From CAIUKV01 sp041659105 (GTDB lineage: Bacteria > Actinomycetota > Acidimicrobiia > IMCC26256 > PALSA-555): a stretch of DNA of 24,772 nucleotides. Below are positions 14,392-21,838 of this stretch, one piece after another. Under the pieces are notes generated by a model that saw only the letters and a program-made list of their open reading frames with translations, ran no database searches and was not told the origin of the DNA. The stretch lies in NCBI GenBank assembly GCA_041659105.1, contig JBAZYX010000060.1, positions 1 to 24,772 of the forward strand, written 5' to 3'. Position 1 is the stretch's first letter; each line of letters opens with the position of its first letter. Made by a program: the position numbers and the translations under genes.

Positions 14392-14410
14392 CGCGCGTCG
14401 TCAGCGCGCG
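14392..14410. terminator. Short GC stem between convergent kinase genes
   Basis: CGCGCG at 14392-14397 and at 14405-14410 can pair around a 7-base loop. It spans the 18-bp gap between the two kinase stops and the last codons of the minus-strand gene. Such stems are frequent by chance at this GC content. Confidence 0.25.
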
Positions 14411-16290
14411 TCGAGCACGCGCCGGATCCGGCGCACGAGCTCCATCGGCGCGAACGGCTTCGCCAGGAAGTGCACGCCGTCGACCGGGACGCCGCGCCCG
14501 ATCACGCTGTGCTCGGTGTACCCCGACACGAAGATCACGGGGACCGCACCGATGACACCGCGTGCCTCGTGGGCGAACTCGGGGCCGGAACGGCCGGGCA
14601 TCACCACGTCGACCACGAGCAGCGCGATGTCCTCGCCCCGATCGCGCGCGACCTCGAGCGCCCGTTCGCCGTCGGCCGCCGCGAGCACCTCGTAGCCGAA
14701 GTCGACGAGGACGCGGGTCGTCAGCGCGCGGACACTGGCGTTGTCGTCCACCACCAGCACCGTCTCGTTGCCCCGGAGATCGTCGCCCTCGTCGGCGCCC
14801 GGCGCCGGCCCGCCGCCGGTCGGGGTCACGTCGTCGCTGCTCGGAAGGTAGAGCCGCACAGTCGTGCCGACCCCGGGCTCGCTGTAGATGGCGAGCCGGC
14901 CCCCCGCCTGGAGTGCCGCCCCGTGGGCGACCGAGAGGCCGAGGCCGCTCGAGCCGGACCGCGACTTCGTCGTGAAGAACGGATCGACCGCACGCGCGAG
15001 GGTGGCGGCGTCCATCCCCGCACCGTCGTCGGTCACGGTGACCACCCCGAACGCACCCGCCGGGGCGAGGTGGGCCGGGAGCACCATGGCTCCGGTCCCG
15101 GCCGAGCGGGAGGTCTCGACCACGAGTCGGCCGTGCTCGCCCATCGCCTCGACAGCGTTCTCGACCACGTGGTCGAGCGCCCGCACGACCTGCGCGCGGT
15201 CGACCAGGACGAGGACCGGGTCGTCGACGAGCACCTCCACGGCGATGCCGGGCCCCGCGGTCGACCGCCAGTCGGCGAGCCGGTCGGCTACGAGCGCGCT
15301 CAGGTCCATCGTGACCGGCTGGAGGACCTGTCGGCGACCGGACGTGAGGAGCTCGTCGGTCAGCTCGGCGGCCCGCGTGGCCGCCATCGCGATGGCCTCG
15401 ACGTCCTCGCTCGACGGGTGGTCGAGACCGAGGTCGTCCGCCAGCAGCGACGCATGCCCCGAGATGACCATGAGGAGGTTGTTGAAGTCGTGGGCGATCC
15501 CGCCGGCGAGGGTCGCGATGGCCTCGAGCCGTTCGAGCTGCGCCGCGCGCTCGCCGAGCCGGCGCACCGGCTCGAGCTCGCTGATGTAGACCGTGACCCC
15601 GGCCGGGTCGGGATAGAGCCGCACGCCGAACGACCGGTCGAGGGGCGCCGGGAAGCGCACCGCGTCGAACGACGCGGGCTCGCCGAGACCTACCACCTCC
15701 CGGAGGAAGTCCCGATACCGCTCGACGTAGGGGTACTCGTCCAGCATCACCCGCCCGACCAGCTCGTCGGACGCGCGCCCGAGGATCCGCTCGGCCGCCG
15801 CGTTGAGGTAGGTGAACCGCCAGTCGCCGTCGAGTGCGAGCACCGCGTCAGGCACCCGCTCGTACGCGTCGATCATCCGCCGTTGCGCGAGGTGCTCGGG
15901 AGTGACCTCGTCGAACTCCAGCACCAGCAGGTCGTCGACGCGACGCGCCAACAGGTCGAACCAGCCGTTCACGAGCGCGTCGCGGTGCTCGTGCACGACG
16001 GAGAACGGATCGCCGCTGTCGAACGCGCCGAGGTACCGGTCGACCAAACCCATCGAGCCGGGATCGGGGCTCAGGTCGAGGGCTGTCCGGCCGACGATCT
16101 CGTCCCGCGCGCGTCGCAGGACGCGCGCGCCGGCGTCGTTCACGTACTCCCACCGGAAGTCGACCGGCCGTCCCTGTTCGTCGCGCACCGGCGACAGCAC
16201 CCCGACCCCGAACCGCGCGCCCCGGACCGCGGCCTCGAACGGCAGCTCGTCCCGGTCCGCCGGCTCCCGGGCCGGGCCCGTCTCAGTCAC
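14401..16290 (-). CDS. Hybrid histidine kinase: PAS-PAS-HisKA-HATPase-REC
   Basis: 629 residues from the GTG at 16290 (TETGPAREPADRDELPFE). Two PAS-like domains lie at about 18-125 and 135-240; the second contains VPDAVLALDGDWRFTYLNAA. HisKA carries LAGGIAHDFNNLLMVISG with His267. The ATPase has HVVENAVEAM, DDGAGMDAAT and SGSSGLGLSVAHG; the N box has EN rather than the more usual NARDAM form but keeps the Asn. The C-terminal receiver has VVDDN, Asp561 in LLVVDVVMPG and Lys in FLAKPFAP. No membrane segments. The GTG overlaps the last eight bases of the upstream REC-GAF-EAL gene, which points to translational coupling, so this kinase may phosphorylate the EAL protein's receiver. The frame extends upstream to 16470, but that part overlaps the EAL catalytic end. 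Confidence 0.92.
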   Translation of the reverse strand: MTETGPAREPADRDELPFEAAVRGARFGVGVLSPVRDEQGRPVDFRWEYVNDAGARVLRRARDEIVGRTALDLSPDPGSMGLVDRYLGAFDSGDPFSVVHEHRDALVNGWFDLLARRVDDLLVLEFDEVTPEHLAQRRMIDAYERVPDAVLALDGDWRFTYLNAAAERILGRASDELVGRVMLDEYPYVERYRDFLREVVGLGEPASFDAVRFPAPLDRSFGVRLYPDPAGVTVYISELEPVRRLGERAAQLERLEAIATLAGGIAHDFNNLLMVISGHASLLADDLGLDHPSSEDVEAIAMAATRAAELTDELLTSGRRQVLQPVTMDLSALVADRLADWRSTAGPGIAVEVLVDDPVLVLVDRAQVVRALDHVVENAVEAMGEHGRLVVETSRSAGTGAMVLPAHLAPAGAFGVVTVTDDGAGMDAATLARAVDPFFTTKSRSGSSGLGLSVAHGAALQAGGRLAIYSEPGVGTTVRLYLPSSDDVTPTGGGPAPGADEGDDLRGNETVLVVDDNASVRALTTRVLVDFGYEVLAAADGERALEVARDRGEDIALLVVDVVMPGRSGPEFAHEARGVIGAVPVIFVSGYTEHSVIGRGVPVDGVHFLAKPFAPMELVRRIRRVLDAR

Positions 16291-17875
16291 CGCCGAGCTC
16301 CCCGGCGGGGGCCGGTCGTCCGAGGTAGAAGCCCTGGCCGCTGTGGATCCCCAGGGCACGCAGGGTGACGAGCTCGGGCTCGGTCTCGATGCCCTCCCCC
16401 ACCACCCGTCCGCCCATCTGCTCCACGAAGCCGCCGATGCCCAGCACGAGGGCCTGGCGGGCGAGGTCACGGTCGAGCTCGTGGATCCAGCTGCGGTCGA
16501 GCTTCACGAAGTCGGGGCGCAGCGAGAGCACGTGCCGCAGGCTCGCCCACCCGGACCCGGCGTCGTCGACCGACAGCCGGACGTGCTCGCCGAGCGACGC
16601 GACGGCGTCGCGGACGGCGTCGTAGTCGTCGATGCGCTCGTGCTCGGTGATCTCGAGGACGACGCCGGACCGATCCGCCGCCTCCAGCGGCACGGCGAGC
16701 CGGCCGCTCTGGATCAGATCGGCCGAGGCGTTGTACGACACGTAGGCGTCGGGGGGCAGGAGCCGGGACTGTTCCAGCGCCGCTTCCAGGGCCGCGAGCT
16801 CGAGGTCGATGCCCAACCCCAGATGCGCCGCCTGGGTGAACCGGGTCGCGGGCGCCGTGCCGTCGTCGAAGCGCGTGAGGGCCTCGAACCCGACGACCTC
16901 GTTGGTGGCGAGGTCGACGATCGGCTGGAAGACCGGCCCGAACAACCGGCCGTCGATGACGCTGCGGAGGTCCGCGAGGCTCGCACCGAGCCCCCGGTCG
17001 GCCCTGATCAGCGGCCCGAGCACGCGGTCGATCACCGGGAGCAGGTCGGCCACCGCGGCATCGGCGTGGCGCCCGGAGGTGCGGCCCGAGGGGGCGGGCG
17101 CCGTCTCGACCACCAGGGCCGCCACCACCTCGCCGCGGTCCTCCACGCCGAACACGGTCACGGTGTCGGTAGCCCCGGGCAGCAGCCGCTGGGCCGATTG
17201 CGTGGAGATCGGCCCGTTGCGCGTCGCGATCGCCTGCCGCAGCTCGGCGCCGCCGATCGGGTGGAGGCGACGTCCCGGCGCGCCCGCTCGCGGACCCTCG
17301 CCCGAGTCGGCGATCGCCACCGGGAGCACCGGGGTCAGGTCCACGACGGCCACCCGCCGGAGCTCGGGCACCTGCACCAGGAGCTCCACGACCCGCGTCG
17401 CGGCGTCGGCCGCACCCGGTTCGTCGATCGACGCGAGCGCGCCGGCGAGCGCGGCCCGCTCGCTGAGCGAGTCGGCGACCTCGGTCCACCAGGCATCGCG
17501 ACCGCGGACCTGGGCCTCGACCCGCGCGACCAGCTCGTCGAGGTCGACCGGCTTCACGATGTAGTCGTTCGCTCCGGCGGTGAGCCCTTCGACCCGTTCC
17601 GGGACCGAGCCCCGGCCGGTGACGAGGATGACCGGGACCGTGGCAGTGGGCCGGGCTTCGCGCAGCCGGCGCAGCACCTCGGTCCCCGGGAGGTCAGGCA
17701 GGCCCTGGTCGAGCAGGATCACGTCGAAGTCCTGCTGGTCGATCAGCGCGAGGGCGCCCTCGCCGTCGGCGACCTCGGTCGCCGCGTGGCCGTGGCGGGA
17801 GAGCGTCCGGACGACCACGCGGCGGACCGCGGCGTCGTCGTCGACGACGAGTACTCGGATCTCGCTGCTGCCCAT
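16283..17875 (-). CDS. REC-GAF-EAL cyclic-di-GMP phosphodiesterase
   Basis: A 530-residue soluble protein. The receiver (5-122) has VVDDD, Asp56 in DVILLDQGLPD, Thr in VILVTGRG and Lys in NDYIVKPVD. A GAF-like middle domain spans about 130-290. The EAL domain (about 303-525) retains the catalytic set: E331 in FEALTR, N382 in YNASADLI, E408/E411 in LEITEHE, D437-D438 in VDDAGSG, K458 in FVKLDRSWI and E494/E497 in GEGIETEP, then QGFYLGRP. It should therefore hydrolyse c-di-GMP to pGpG, under control of receiver phosphorylation. No GGDEF domain is present. GGAGG lies five bases before the ATG at 17875. The 95-bp leader back to 17971 has no other gene. It is the first gene of an operon with the overlapping kinase downstream. 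Confidence 0.93.
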   Translation of the reverse strand: MGSSEIRVLVVDDDAAVRRVVVRTLSRHGHAATEVADGEGALALIDQQDFDVILLDQGLPDLPGTEVLRRLREARPTATVPVILVTGRGSVPERVEGLTAGANDYIVKPVDLDELVARVEAQVRGRDAWWTEVADSLSERAALAGALASIDEPGAADAATRVVELLVQVPELRRVAVVDLTPVLPVAIADSGEGPRAGAPGRRLHPIGGAELRQAIATRNGPISTQSAQRLLPGATDTVTVFGVEDRGEVVAALVVETAPAPSGRTSGRHADAAVADLLPVIDRVLGPLIRADRGLGASLADLRSVIDGRLFGPVFQPIVDLATNEVVGFEALTRFDDGTAPATRFTQAAHLGLGIDLELAALEAALEQSRLLPPDAYVSYNASADLIQSGRLAVPLEAADRSGVVLEITEHERIDDYDAVRDAVASLGEHVRLSVDDAGSGWASLRHVLSLRPDFVKLDRSWIHELDRDLARQALVLGIGGFVEQMGGRVVGEGIETEPELVTLRALGIHSGQGFYLGRPAPAGELGGD

Positions 17876-17970
17876 TGGACCTCCGCCCGGGTCACCCCGT
17901 CCGGTCGGCCCCCATCTTGACCCATTTCGCCCGGATGCGCCCGCTCGCTCCGCCCCGACGAATCTGGGCT

Positions 17971-18282
17971 TCAGTCGGGCCGGGGGTCGGCCGCGGCGGC
18001 GCGCAGCCCGGCGACCTCGGCCTCGAGCGCGACCACGCGGCGGTACAGCGCTTGCACCGAGACCATCACCACGCCGTTCGCGTCGATCATGCTGATCGTC
18101 TTGTCGTCGTCACCCAGACCGAAGGTCGCGGCGAAGTCCTGGGCCATCGGACCGAGGTGCTTGGGGCTCGGCGGGTCCCACTTGTAGTTCCAGGTGCTGA
18201 TCGCCAGCGCGGCCAGCTTCTCGAGGATCTCGAAGCCGTCGACCGGCTCGTCGGAGCCGTCGGCGGGAGGTTCGGAGCTCAG
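17971..18282 (-). CDS. Small S74 intramolecular-chaperone-like (tail-fibre domain) protein without a canonical start
   Basis: The reading frame ending at TGA 17973-17971 gives EILEKLAALAISTWNYKWDP, then KHLGPMAQDFAATFGLGDDD, SMIDANGVVMVSVQALYRRV and a closing coiled coil VALEAEVAGLRA. The W/YNYK...HLGPMAQDF pattern is that of the peptidase S74 / endosialidase chaperone domain, known for self-cleavage and trimer assembly of phage fibres and some bacterial proteins. Between the previous in-frame stop (18334) and the domain there is no ATG, GTG or TTG. The best start is a CTG at 18282 (LSSEPPADGSDEP, 103 aa), with AGGG about nine bases upstream and only seven bases from the stop of the repeat gene. 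Alternatives are a frameshift from the upstream gene or a 58-aa product from an internal ATG. Its role beside the peptide cluster is unknown. Confidence 0.65.
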   Translation of the reverse strand: MSSEPPADGSDEPVDGFEILEKLAALAISTWNYKWDPPSPKHLGPMAQDFAATFGLGDDDKTISMIDANGVVMVSVQALYRRVVALEAEVAGLRAAAADPRPD

Positions 18283-18289
18283 CCCGGCC

Positions 18290-18730
18290 CTACCAGCGCA
18301 CCGGGACGACGTTGTCCTTGACGTTGACGTCGCTCACCTGGCCGTCGGGGAGGAGGTCGCTCGGCGCGGCGTCGGCCAGCCCCGCGATCGACTCGCGGCG
18401 GGCGATCCCGGGCGTCTCGTAGCGAAGGGCCTTCGGCTCCGACCACTCCACCGGAAGGACGTTGTCCTTCTTGGCGATGTCACTCGGGATGGTGTCGGGC
18501 GGGAGGTCGCTCGGCGCGGCCGAGGCGAGCCCGACGATGGACTCGCGGCGGGCAACCGACGGCGTCTCGTAGCGGAGCGGCGGGGTCTCCGAGGACTCCG
18601 CCCAAGCCACGGGCACGACGTTGTCCTTCTTGTTGACGTCGCTCTGCTTCGGGATCGGGTCGCTCGGCGCGGCCGTGGCGAGCCCGACGATCGACTCCCG
18701 GCGGGTGATGCTCGGACGCTCGTACCCCAT
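18290..18730 (-). CDS. Three-repeat candidate RiPP precursor
   Basis: A 146-residue hydrophilic protein from the ATG at 18730, with AAGGGGA seven bases upstream. It consists of three units starting at Y3, Y54 and Y104: YE[RT]P[SG][IV][TA]RRESI[VA]GLA, then AAPSD and a variable linker, then SD[VI][NA]xKDN[VL/VV]PVxW at residues 30-43, 83-96 and 133-146. The last Trp is the final residue. YxxP followed by a hydrophobic residue recalls leader peptides bound by PqqD-like recognition elements, and a PqqD-like gene is divergent 195 bp away. I infer a multi-core precursor releasing three related peptides of about 14 residues. This is not proven: a repeat protein with a structural or binding role would look similar. 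The frame is open to 20083, but the upstream part is antisense to other genes. Confidence 0.75.
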   Translation of the reverse strand: MGYERPSITRRESIVGLATAAPSDPIPKQSDVNKKDNVVPVAWAESSETPPLRYETPSVARRESIVGLASAAPSDLPPDTIPSDIAKKDNVLPVEWSEPKALRYETPGIARRESIAGLADAAPSDLLPDGQVSDVNVKDNVVPVRW

Positions 18731-18747
18731 TGCTGTCCCCTTCGTAC

Positions 18748-18771
18748 GCTCGGGCGCTCGGGCGCTCGGGA
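18748..18771. repeat. 8-bp tandem repeat in the leader of the repeat gene
   Basis: GCTCGGGC occurs at 18748 and 18756, and as GCTCGGGA at 18764. It lies in the untranslated leader of the candidate precursor gene, between its -10 box and its ribosome-binding site. Role unknown. Confidence 0.6.
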
Positions 18772-18798
18772 CGGACGGACCGTTCCCAGTGGGGCCGG

Positions 18799-18804
18799 AG
18801 TGTA
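18799..18804 (-). promoter_or_regulatory. -10 box of the candidate precursor gene
   Basis: On the minus strand TACACT fits TANNNT and lies about 70 bases upstream of the ATG at 18730. With the box at 18874 on the other strand it makes a divergent promoter pair. Confidence 0.4.
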
Positions 18805-18873
18805 ACGCAGGACCGCGAGGCGGTGGGCGAACGGCGCCGACGGGGCGGACGGTCGGGACTGCCCCGTCCTGCC

Positions 18874-18879
18874 TAACCT
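18874..18879 (+). promoter_or_regulatory. -10 box of the pqqD-like operon
   Basis: TAACCT lies 46 bases before the ATG at 18926. Strong ribosome-binding site AGGAGG at 18913-18918, seven bases before the start codon, is the best in the window and suggests efficient translation of the operon's first gene. Confidence 0.5.
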
Positions 18880-18925
18880 GAGCGCTCCGGGGCACGCCCG
18901 GACGCTCACCCCAGGAGGAGCAGGG

Positions 18926-19204
18926 ATGGCTTGGCAACGCTCGCCCCGGGTCGTCTACGAGGTCGTCGACGGGCAGGCCGTGCTCGTCGACCCCGAGGGG
19001 GTCGAGCTCCTCACGCTGAACGCAGTCGGCACCCTCGTCTGGGAGGAGCTCGACGGCGTCCGCGAGGCCGCCGACCTGGCCGCTGCGCTCGTCGACCGGC
19101 TCGACGGGGTGGAACCGGCCGACCTCGTGCGCGACATCGCGGCCTTCCTGGACGAGATCCGAGCGGCCGGGCTCGTCGACGCCGCCGACGACCCCTCCGC
19201 CTGA
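18926..19204 (+). CDS. PqqD-family RiPP recognition protein
   Basis: A 92-residue protein beginning MAWQRSPRVVYEVVDGQAVL. It has the PqqD fold pattern: a beta hairpin (VVYEVVDGQAVLVDPEG), then ELLTLNAVGTLVWEELDG (the L-N..G..VW block typical of the family), then helices with ADLAAALVDRL and IAAFLDEIRAAGLVD. Stand-alone PqqD/B1 proteins bind leader peptides of ribosomally made peptides and present them to modifying enzymes. It has no catalytic residues. It heads an operon with a nucleotidyltransferase-peptidase fusion (30-bp gap) and an HPr-kinase-like gene, and is divergent from the three-repeat gene, whose YxxP segments are the obvious candidate ligands. That pairing is inference. Confidence 0.9.
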   Translation: MAWQRSPRVVYEVVDGQAVLVDPEGVELLTLNAVGTLVWEELDGVREAADLAAALVDRLDGVEPADLVRDIAAFLDEIRAAGLVDAADDPSA

Positions 19205-19234
19205 GCCCCCGATCGCCGAGACCCCGGAAGCCGC

Positions 19235-20821
19235 GTGTCCCGCCCCCATCCTGCGCTCGTGCCGCTCGCGGCCGGCCGCGCGCCGGACGCGATCCCGGTC
19301 ACCGACGACGGGCTGCTCCTGTCGGCCGCCGACCACGGGATGCACGGGCTCCTGTGGACCTGGGTCCGCGAGCATGCGCCCGACTACTCCGCCCGCGTCA
19401 AGCTCGCGGGGTACGACACCGTGTCGCGCCAGCGCAACGCCCGGCTGGCCGACACCCTCGCGCAGGTGCACCAGGCGCTCGACGCCGTCGGCATCACCGC
19501 CGCAACGTTGAAGGGCATCACCGCCGAGGCGCGCTGGTACACGCGCCCGGGCGAGCGGCCGAGCACCGACGTCGACCTGCTCGTGGACGCGGCCGCCGCC
19601 GAGCGGGCCGACGAGATCATCGGCGCGCTCGAACCCGATCACCCGCTGCGCCGCGACATCAACGGGCTGGTGCGGTCGGGCGCGGTGCAGTCGGTGGACC
19701 TGCGCGTCGGCAACACCCCGGTCGACGTGCACTTCGACCTGCTCAAGATCGGGATCCCCACGCGCCAGCACGACGTCGTGTGGGAGCGCATGCAGGACCT
19801 GGTGCTCCCCGACGGCACCACGGTGCGCGTCCTCGACGCCGACACGGCGCTCGTGCACTTCCTCGTCCACCTCAACCGCGACGGCTTCCCACGACTGCTC
19901 GGGTTCGCCGACGTCGCCCGCATCCTGCGGCACGAAGACATCGACTGGGCCCACGTCGAGCGCTTCCTGCGCGGCGAAGGGCTCGAGGTGGCGGGCGCCT
20001 GCTCGCTGGCGACGGTGACCGAGCGGCTCGGCCTGCCCGCCGCGCCCCTCGCCGCCACCGGCATCCGCGCGCGCGCGTGGCACACGGCGTGGCCGACGCG
20101 CGTCACCCTCCTCGGCAGCGCGGGCATGGCACGTTCACGCCGACAGGAGGCGATCCCGGTGCTGGCCCGCGGTCGGGCGGGCGACGCCGTTCGCTGGGCC
20201 GAGCACCTCGTGTTCCCGCCACCGCGAACGGTCGCCGTGCGCTACCCCGACATCCGAGGCCCGTACCTCTGGCGCCTCGCCCGCGGGCGCCTCCGCACCG
20301 CGGGCGAGCGGAGCGCCGCGCTGCGGGAACGCCACACCCCCCGGGTCGCGGTCACGCCCGCGGACCCCACTCCGCCCCCCGGCGAGCGCGAGCGGCAGGC
20401 GATCGCGCCGCTGATGCGCCGACGCGCCGCGGCCCAGACGCTGTGGCTCCCCGTGTGGGGCCAGTCGATGGGGTGGTCGATCCGCAGCGGAGACCGGGTG
20501 CGGGTCGAGCCGGCAACCACGCCCCGCCGGGGTGAGGTGTGGGCGTTCGTCAGCACCAACGGCGAGATCGTCGTGCACCGCTCCCGCGGCGAGGGGCCGG
20601 ACGGTCACCGATTCATGGGCGACACCCACGTCACCCCCGATGAGCCGGTCGGGTCCGACCAGCTCATCGGGCGGGTCGTCGAGATCGACCCGCCGCAGGC
20701 CGCGTTCCGGTGGGGCGCCGCGGCCGGCGGGGTGCAGCGCGTGCCGCGGATCGCGGCGGGCACCGCGATCCGGGGGCTCCGCCGGCTCCGCGCGGGGGCT
20801 CGCCGGGGAACCGACACGTGA
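19235..20821 (+). CDS. Nucleotidyltransferase (NTP_transf_5-like) fused to an S24/S26 signal-peptidase-like domain
   Basis: A 528-residue protein from the GTG at 19235 (GGAAG six bases upstream). Residues about 20-330 are a nucleotidyltransferase of the NTP_transf_5 type, with ATLKGITAEARWY (Lys93) and RPSTDVDLLVD (metal-binding Asp112 and Asp114), then VDVHFDLL and a helical C-terminal region. Such proteins recur beside PqqD and HprK-like kinases in lasso-type clusters. Residues about 400-490 form a second domain: LPVWGQSMGWSIRSGDRVRV, GEVWAF, GEIVVHRSRGE, FMGDTHVTPDEPV and LIGRVVEID. This is the S24/S26 (LexA/signal peptidase) fold with Ser411 and His448, the Ser/His arrangement of ER-type signal peptidases rather than Ser/Lys. 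No transmembrane anchor is seen. I infer that this part may cleave the peptide precursor. Its TGA overlaps the next start (GTGA). Confidence 0.88.
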   Translation: MSRPHPALVPLAAGRAPDAIPVTDDGLLLSAADHGMHGLLWTWVREHAPDYSARVKLAGYDTVSRQRNARLADTLAQVHQALDAVGITAATLKGITAEARWYTRPGERPSTDVDLLVDAAAAERADEIIGALEPDHPLRRDINGLVRSGAVQSVDLRVGNTPVDVHFDLLKIGIPTRQHDVVWERMQDLVLPDGTTVRVLDADTALVHFLVHLNRDGFPRLLGFADVARILRHEDIDWAHVERFLRGEGLEVAGACSLATVTERLGLPAAPLAATGIRARAWHTAWPTRVTLLGSAGMARSRRQEAIPVLARGRAGDAVRWAEHLVFPPPRTVAVRYPDIRGPYLWRLARGRLRTAGERSAALRERHTPRVAVTPADPTPPPGERERQAIAPLMRRRAAAQTLWLPVWGQSMGWSIRSGDRVRVEPATTPRRGEVWAFVSTNGEIVVHRSRGEGPDGHRFMGDTHVTPDEPVGSDQLIGRVVEIDPPQAAFRWGAAAGGVQRVPRIAAGTAIRGLRRLRAGARRGTDT

Positions 20822-21828
20822 CCCTGCCCGAGACGAGGAGCGCGGCCATCGACCCGGGCATCGACGCCGACGCCGTGCTCGCGGGGTGCGTGGTCGACGT
20901 CGCTGGCGTCTCGATCCAGCTGCACGCCTCCGACGCCCGCCGGGCCGACGCGGTGGCATCGCTGTTCCGCCATGCGGCCAACGGCGCGACACCCCCCGTG
21001 GGCACACTGCACGTCGGCGATGCCGCCGTTGCGCTGCCCGCCACCGACGCCGACGTCGCGGGCGCGCACGCCGACCTGTGGCGCCCCACGCCGGGCGAGC
21101 TCCGGATCCGAAACCCCGAGGGGCTCACCGCGCTCGCCACCGCGGACGAGATCGTGATCGGCGGCGACGCCGCGGCACTCGCGCGGGTGTTTCGCTACAC
21201 GTGCTTCCTCGCACTCACCCACCTCCTCGCGCAGCACGGTCGCCACCTGCTGCACGCAGGCGCAGTGGTGATCGACGACGGCGCGGTCGTCGTGCTGGGG
21301 GACACCGGGTCGGGGAAGTCGACGCTCGTGTTCGCCGCGCACCGGCTCGGGTGGCCGGTGCTGTCCGACGACGTCATCGCGGTGCGTCGCGTCGGCGACG
21401 AGGTCACGGCGCAGGGCTTGCCCCGACCGGTGTCGGTTCCGCGCGACGTCACCGACGCCATCCCCGGGGGACGGCCCGTCCCGGAGGACTACCGGGCGCG
21501 CACCGAGCTGCCCGCCGGCACGCTCACGCGCGACGCGCGCGCCGTGCAGGCGGTGGTGGCGATGGCAGGAGACGACGCGGCCGGCTCGGGCGACCCCGTC
21601 GAGCGCCTCGGGAGTCACGACACCCTGCGCGCTGCGTTGCGGGCGGGCCCGTCGCTCAGCGACCCCGCGCAGCAGCCCGAGGTGCTCGCGATCGCCGCCG
21701 CGCTCGCGCGCCGGCCCGCGTGGCGCCTTCGGCACGGGGCCGACACCGCAGACGCGATCGCCGATGCCACCCGCCTGCTGGAGGCGGTGCGGCGGCGGCT
21801 CGGCGGAGAGGACCCCGACCGTTCGTAG
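20818..21828 (+). CDS. HPr-kinase-like P-loop (serine kinase-type) protein
   Basis: 336 residues from the GTG at 20818, which overlaps the previous stop by four bases. An N-terminal half of unknown fold (about 1-135) is followed by HGRHLLHAGAVVIDDGAVVV and the Walker A loop GDTGSGKST (161-169), then GWPVLSDDVIAVRR (the Asp pair that binds metal) and a basic/acidic C-terminal part. This is the HprK/P-loop arrangement found in stand-alone peptide kinases, such as those in paeninodin-type lasso clusters, which phosphorylate the precursor's C-terminal Ser. The HPr-K/P capping residues cannot be checked by eye. Here the repeats end in Trp rather than Ser, so the target, if any, would have to be an internal Ser, or the enzyme has another role. 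Third gene of the operon. Confidence 0.85.
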   Translation: MTLPETRSAAIDPGIDADAVLAGCVVDVAGVSIQLHASDARRADAVASLFRHAANGATPPVGTLHVGDAAVALPATDADVAGAHADLWRPTPGELRIRNPEGLTALATADEIVIGGDAAALARVFRYTCFLALTHLLAQHGRHLLHAGAVVIDDGAVVVLGDTGSGKSTLVFAAHRLGWPVLSDDVIAVRRVGDEVTAQGLPRPVSVPRDVTDAIPGGRPVPEDYRARTELPAGTLTRDARAVQAVVAMAGDDAAGSGDPVERLGSHDTLRAALRAGPSLSDPAQQPEVLAIAAALARRPAWRLRHGADTADAIADATRLLEAVRRRLGGEDPDRS

Positions 21829-21831
21829 ACT
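21826..21831 (+). promoter_or_regulatory. -10 box overlapping a stop codon; leaderless start for the adenylation enzyme
   Basis: TAGACT begins with the TAG stop of the kinase gene and is separated by seven bases from the ATG at 21839. This is the spacing expected for a leaderless actinobacterial transcript. No ribosome-binding site is present before 21839, which fits. Confidence 0.45.
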
Positions 21832-21838
21832 CGCGCCG

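Noticed and set aside
18290..18730. A standard class II lasso precursor
   Set aside because: The YxxP segment fits, but there are three copies, no Gly/Ala/Ser start with an acidic residue at 7-9 that is unambiguous, and no cyclase in view. I therefore leave the class open.
18731..20083. N-terminal extension of about 450 residues to the three-repeat protein
   Set aside because: It is antisense to the PqqD and nucleotidyltransferase genes. The ribosome-binding site and ATG at 18730 mark the true start.
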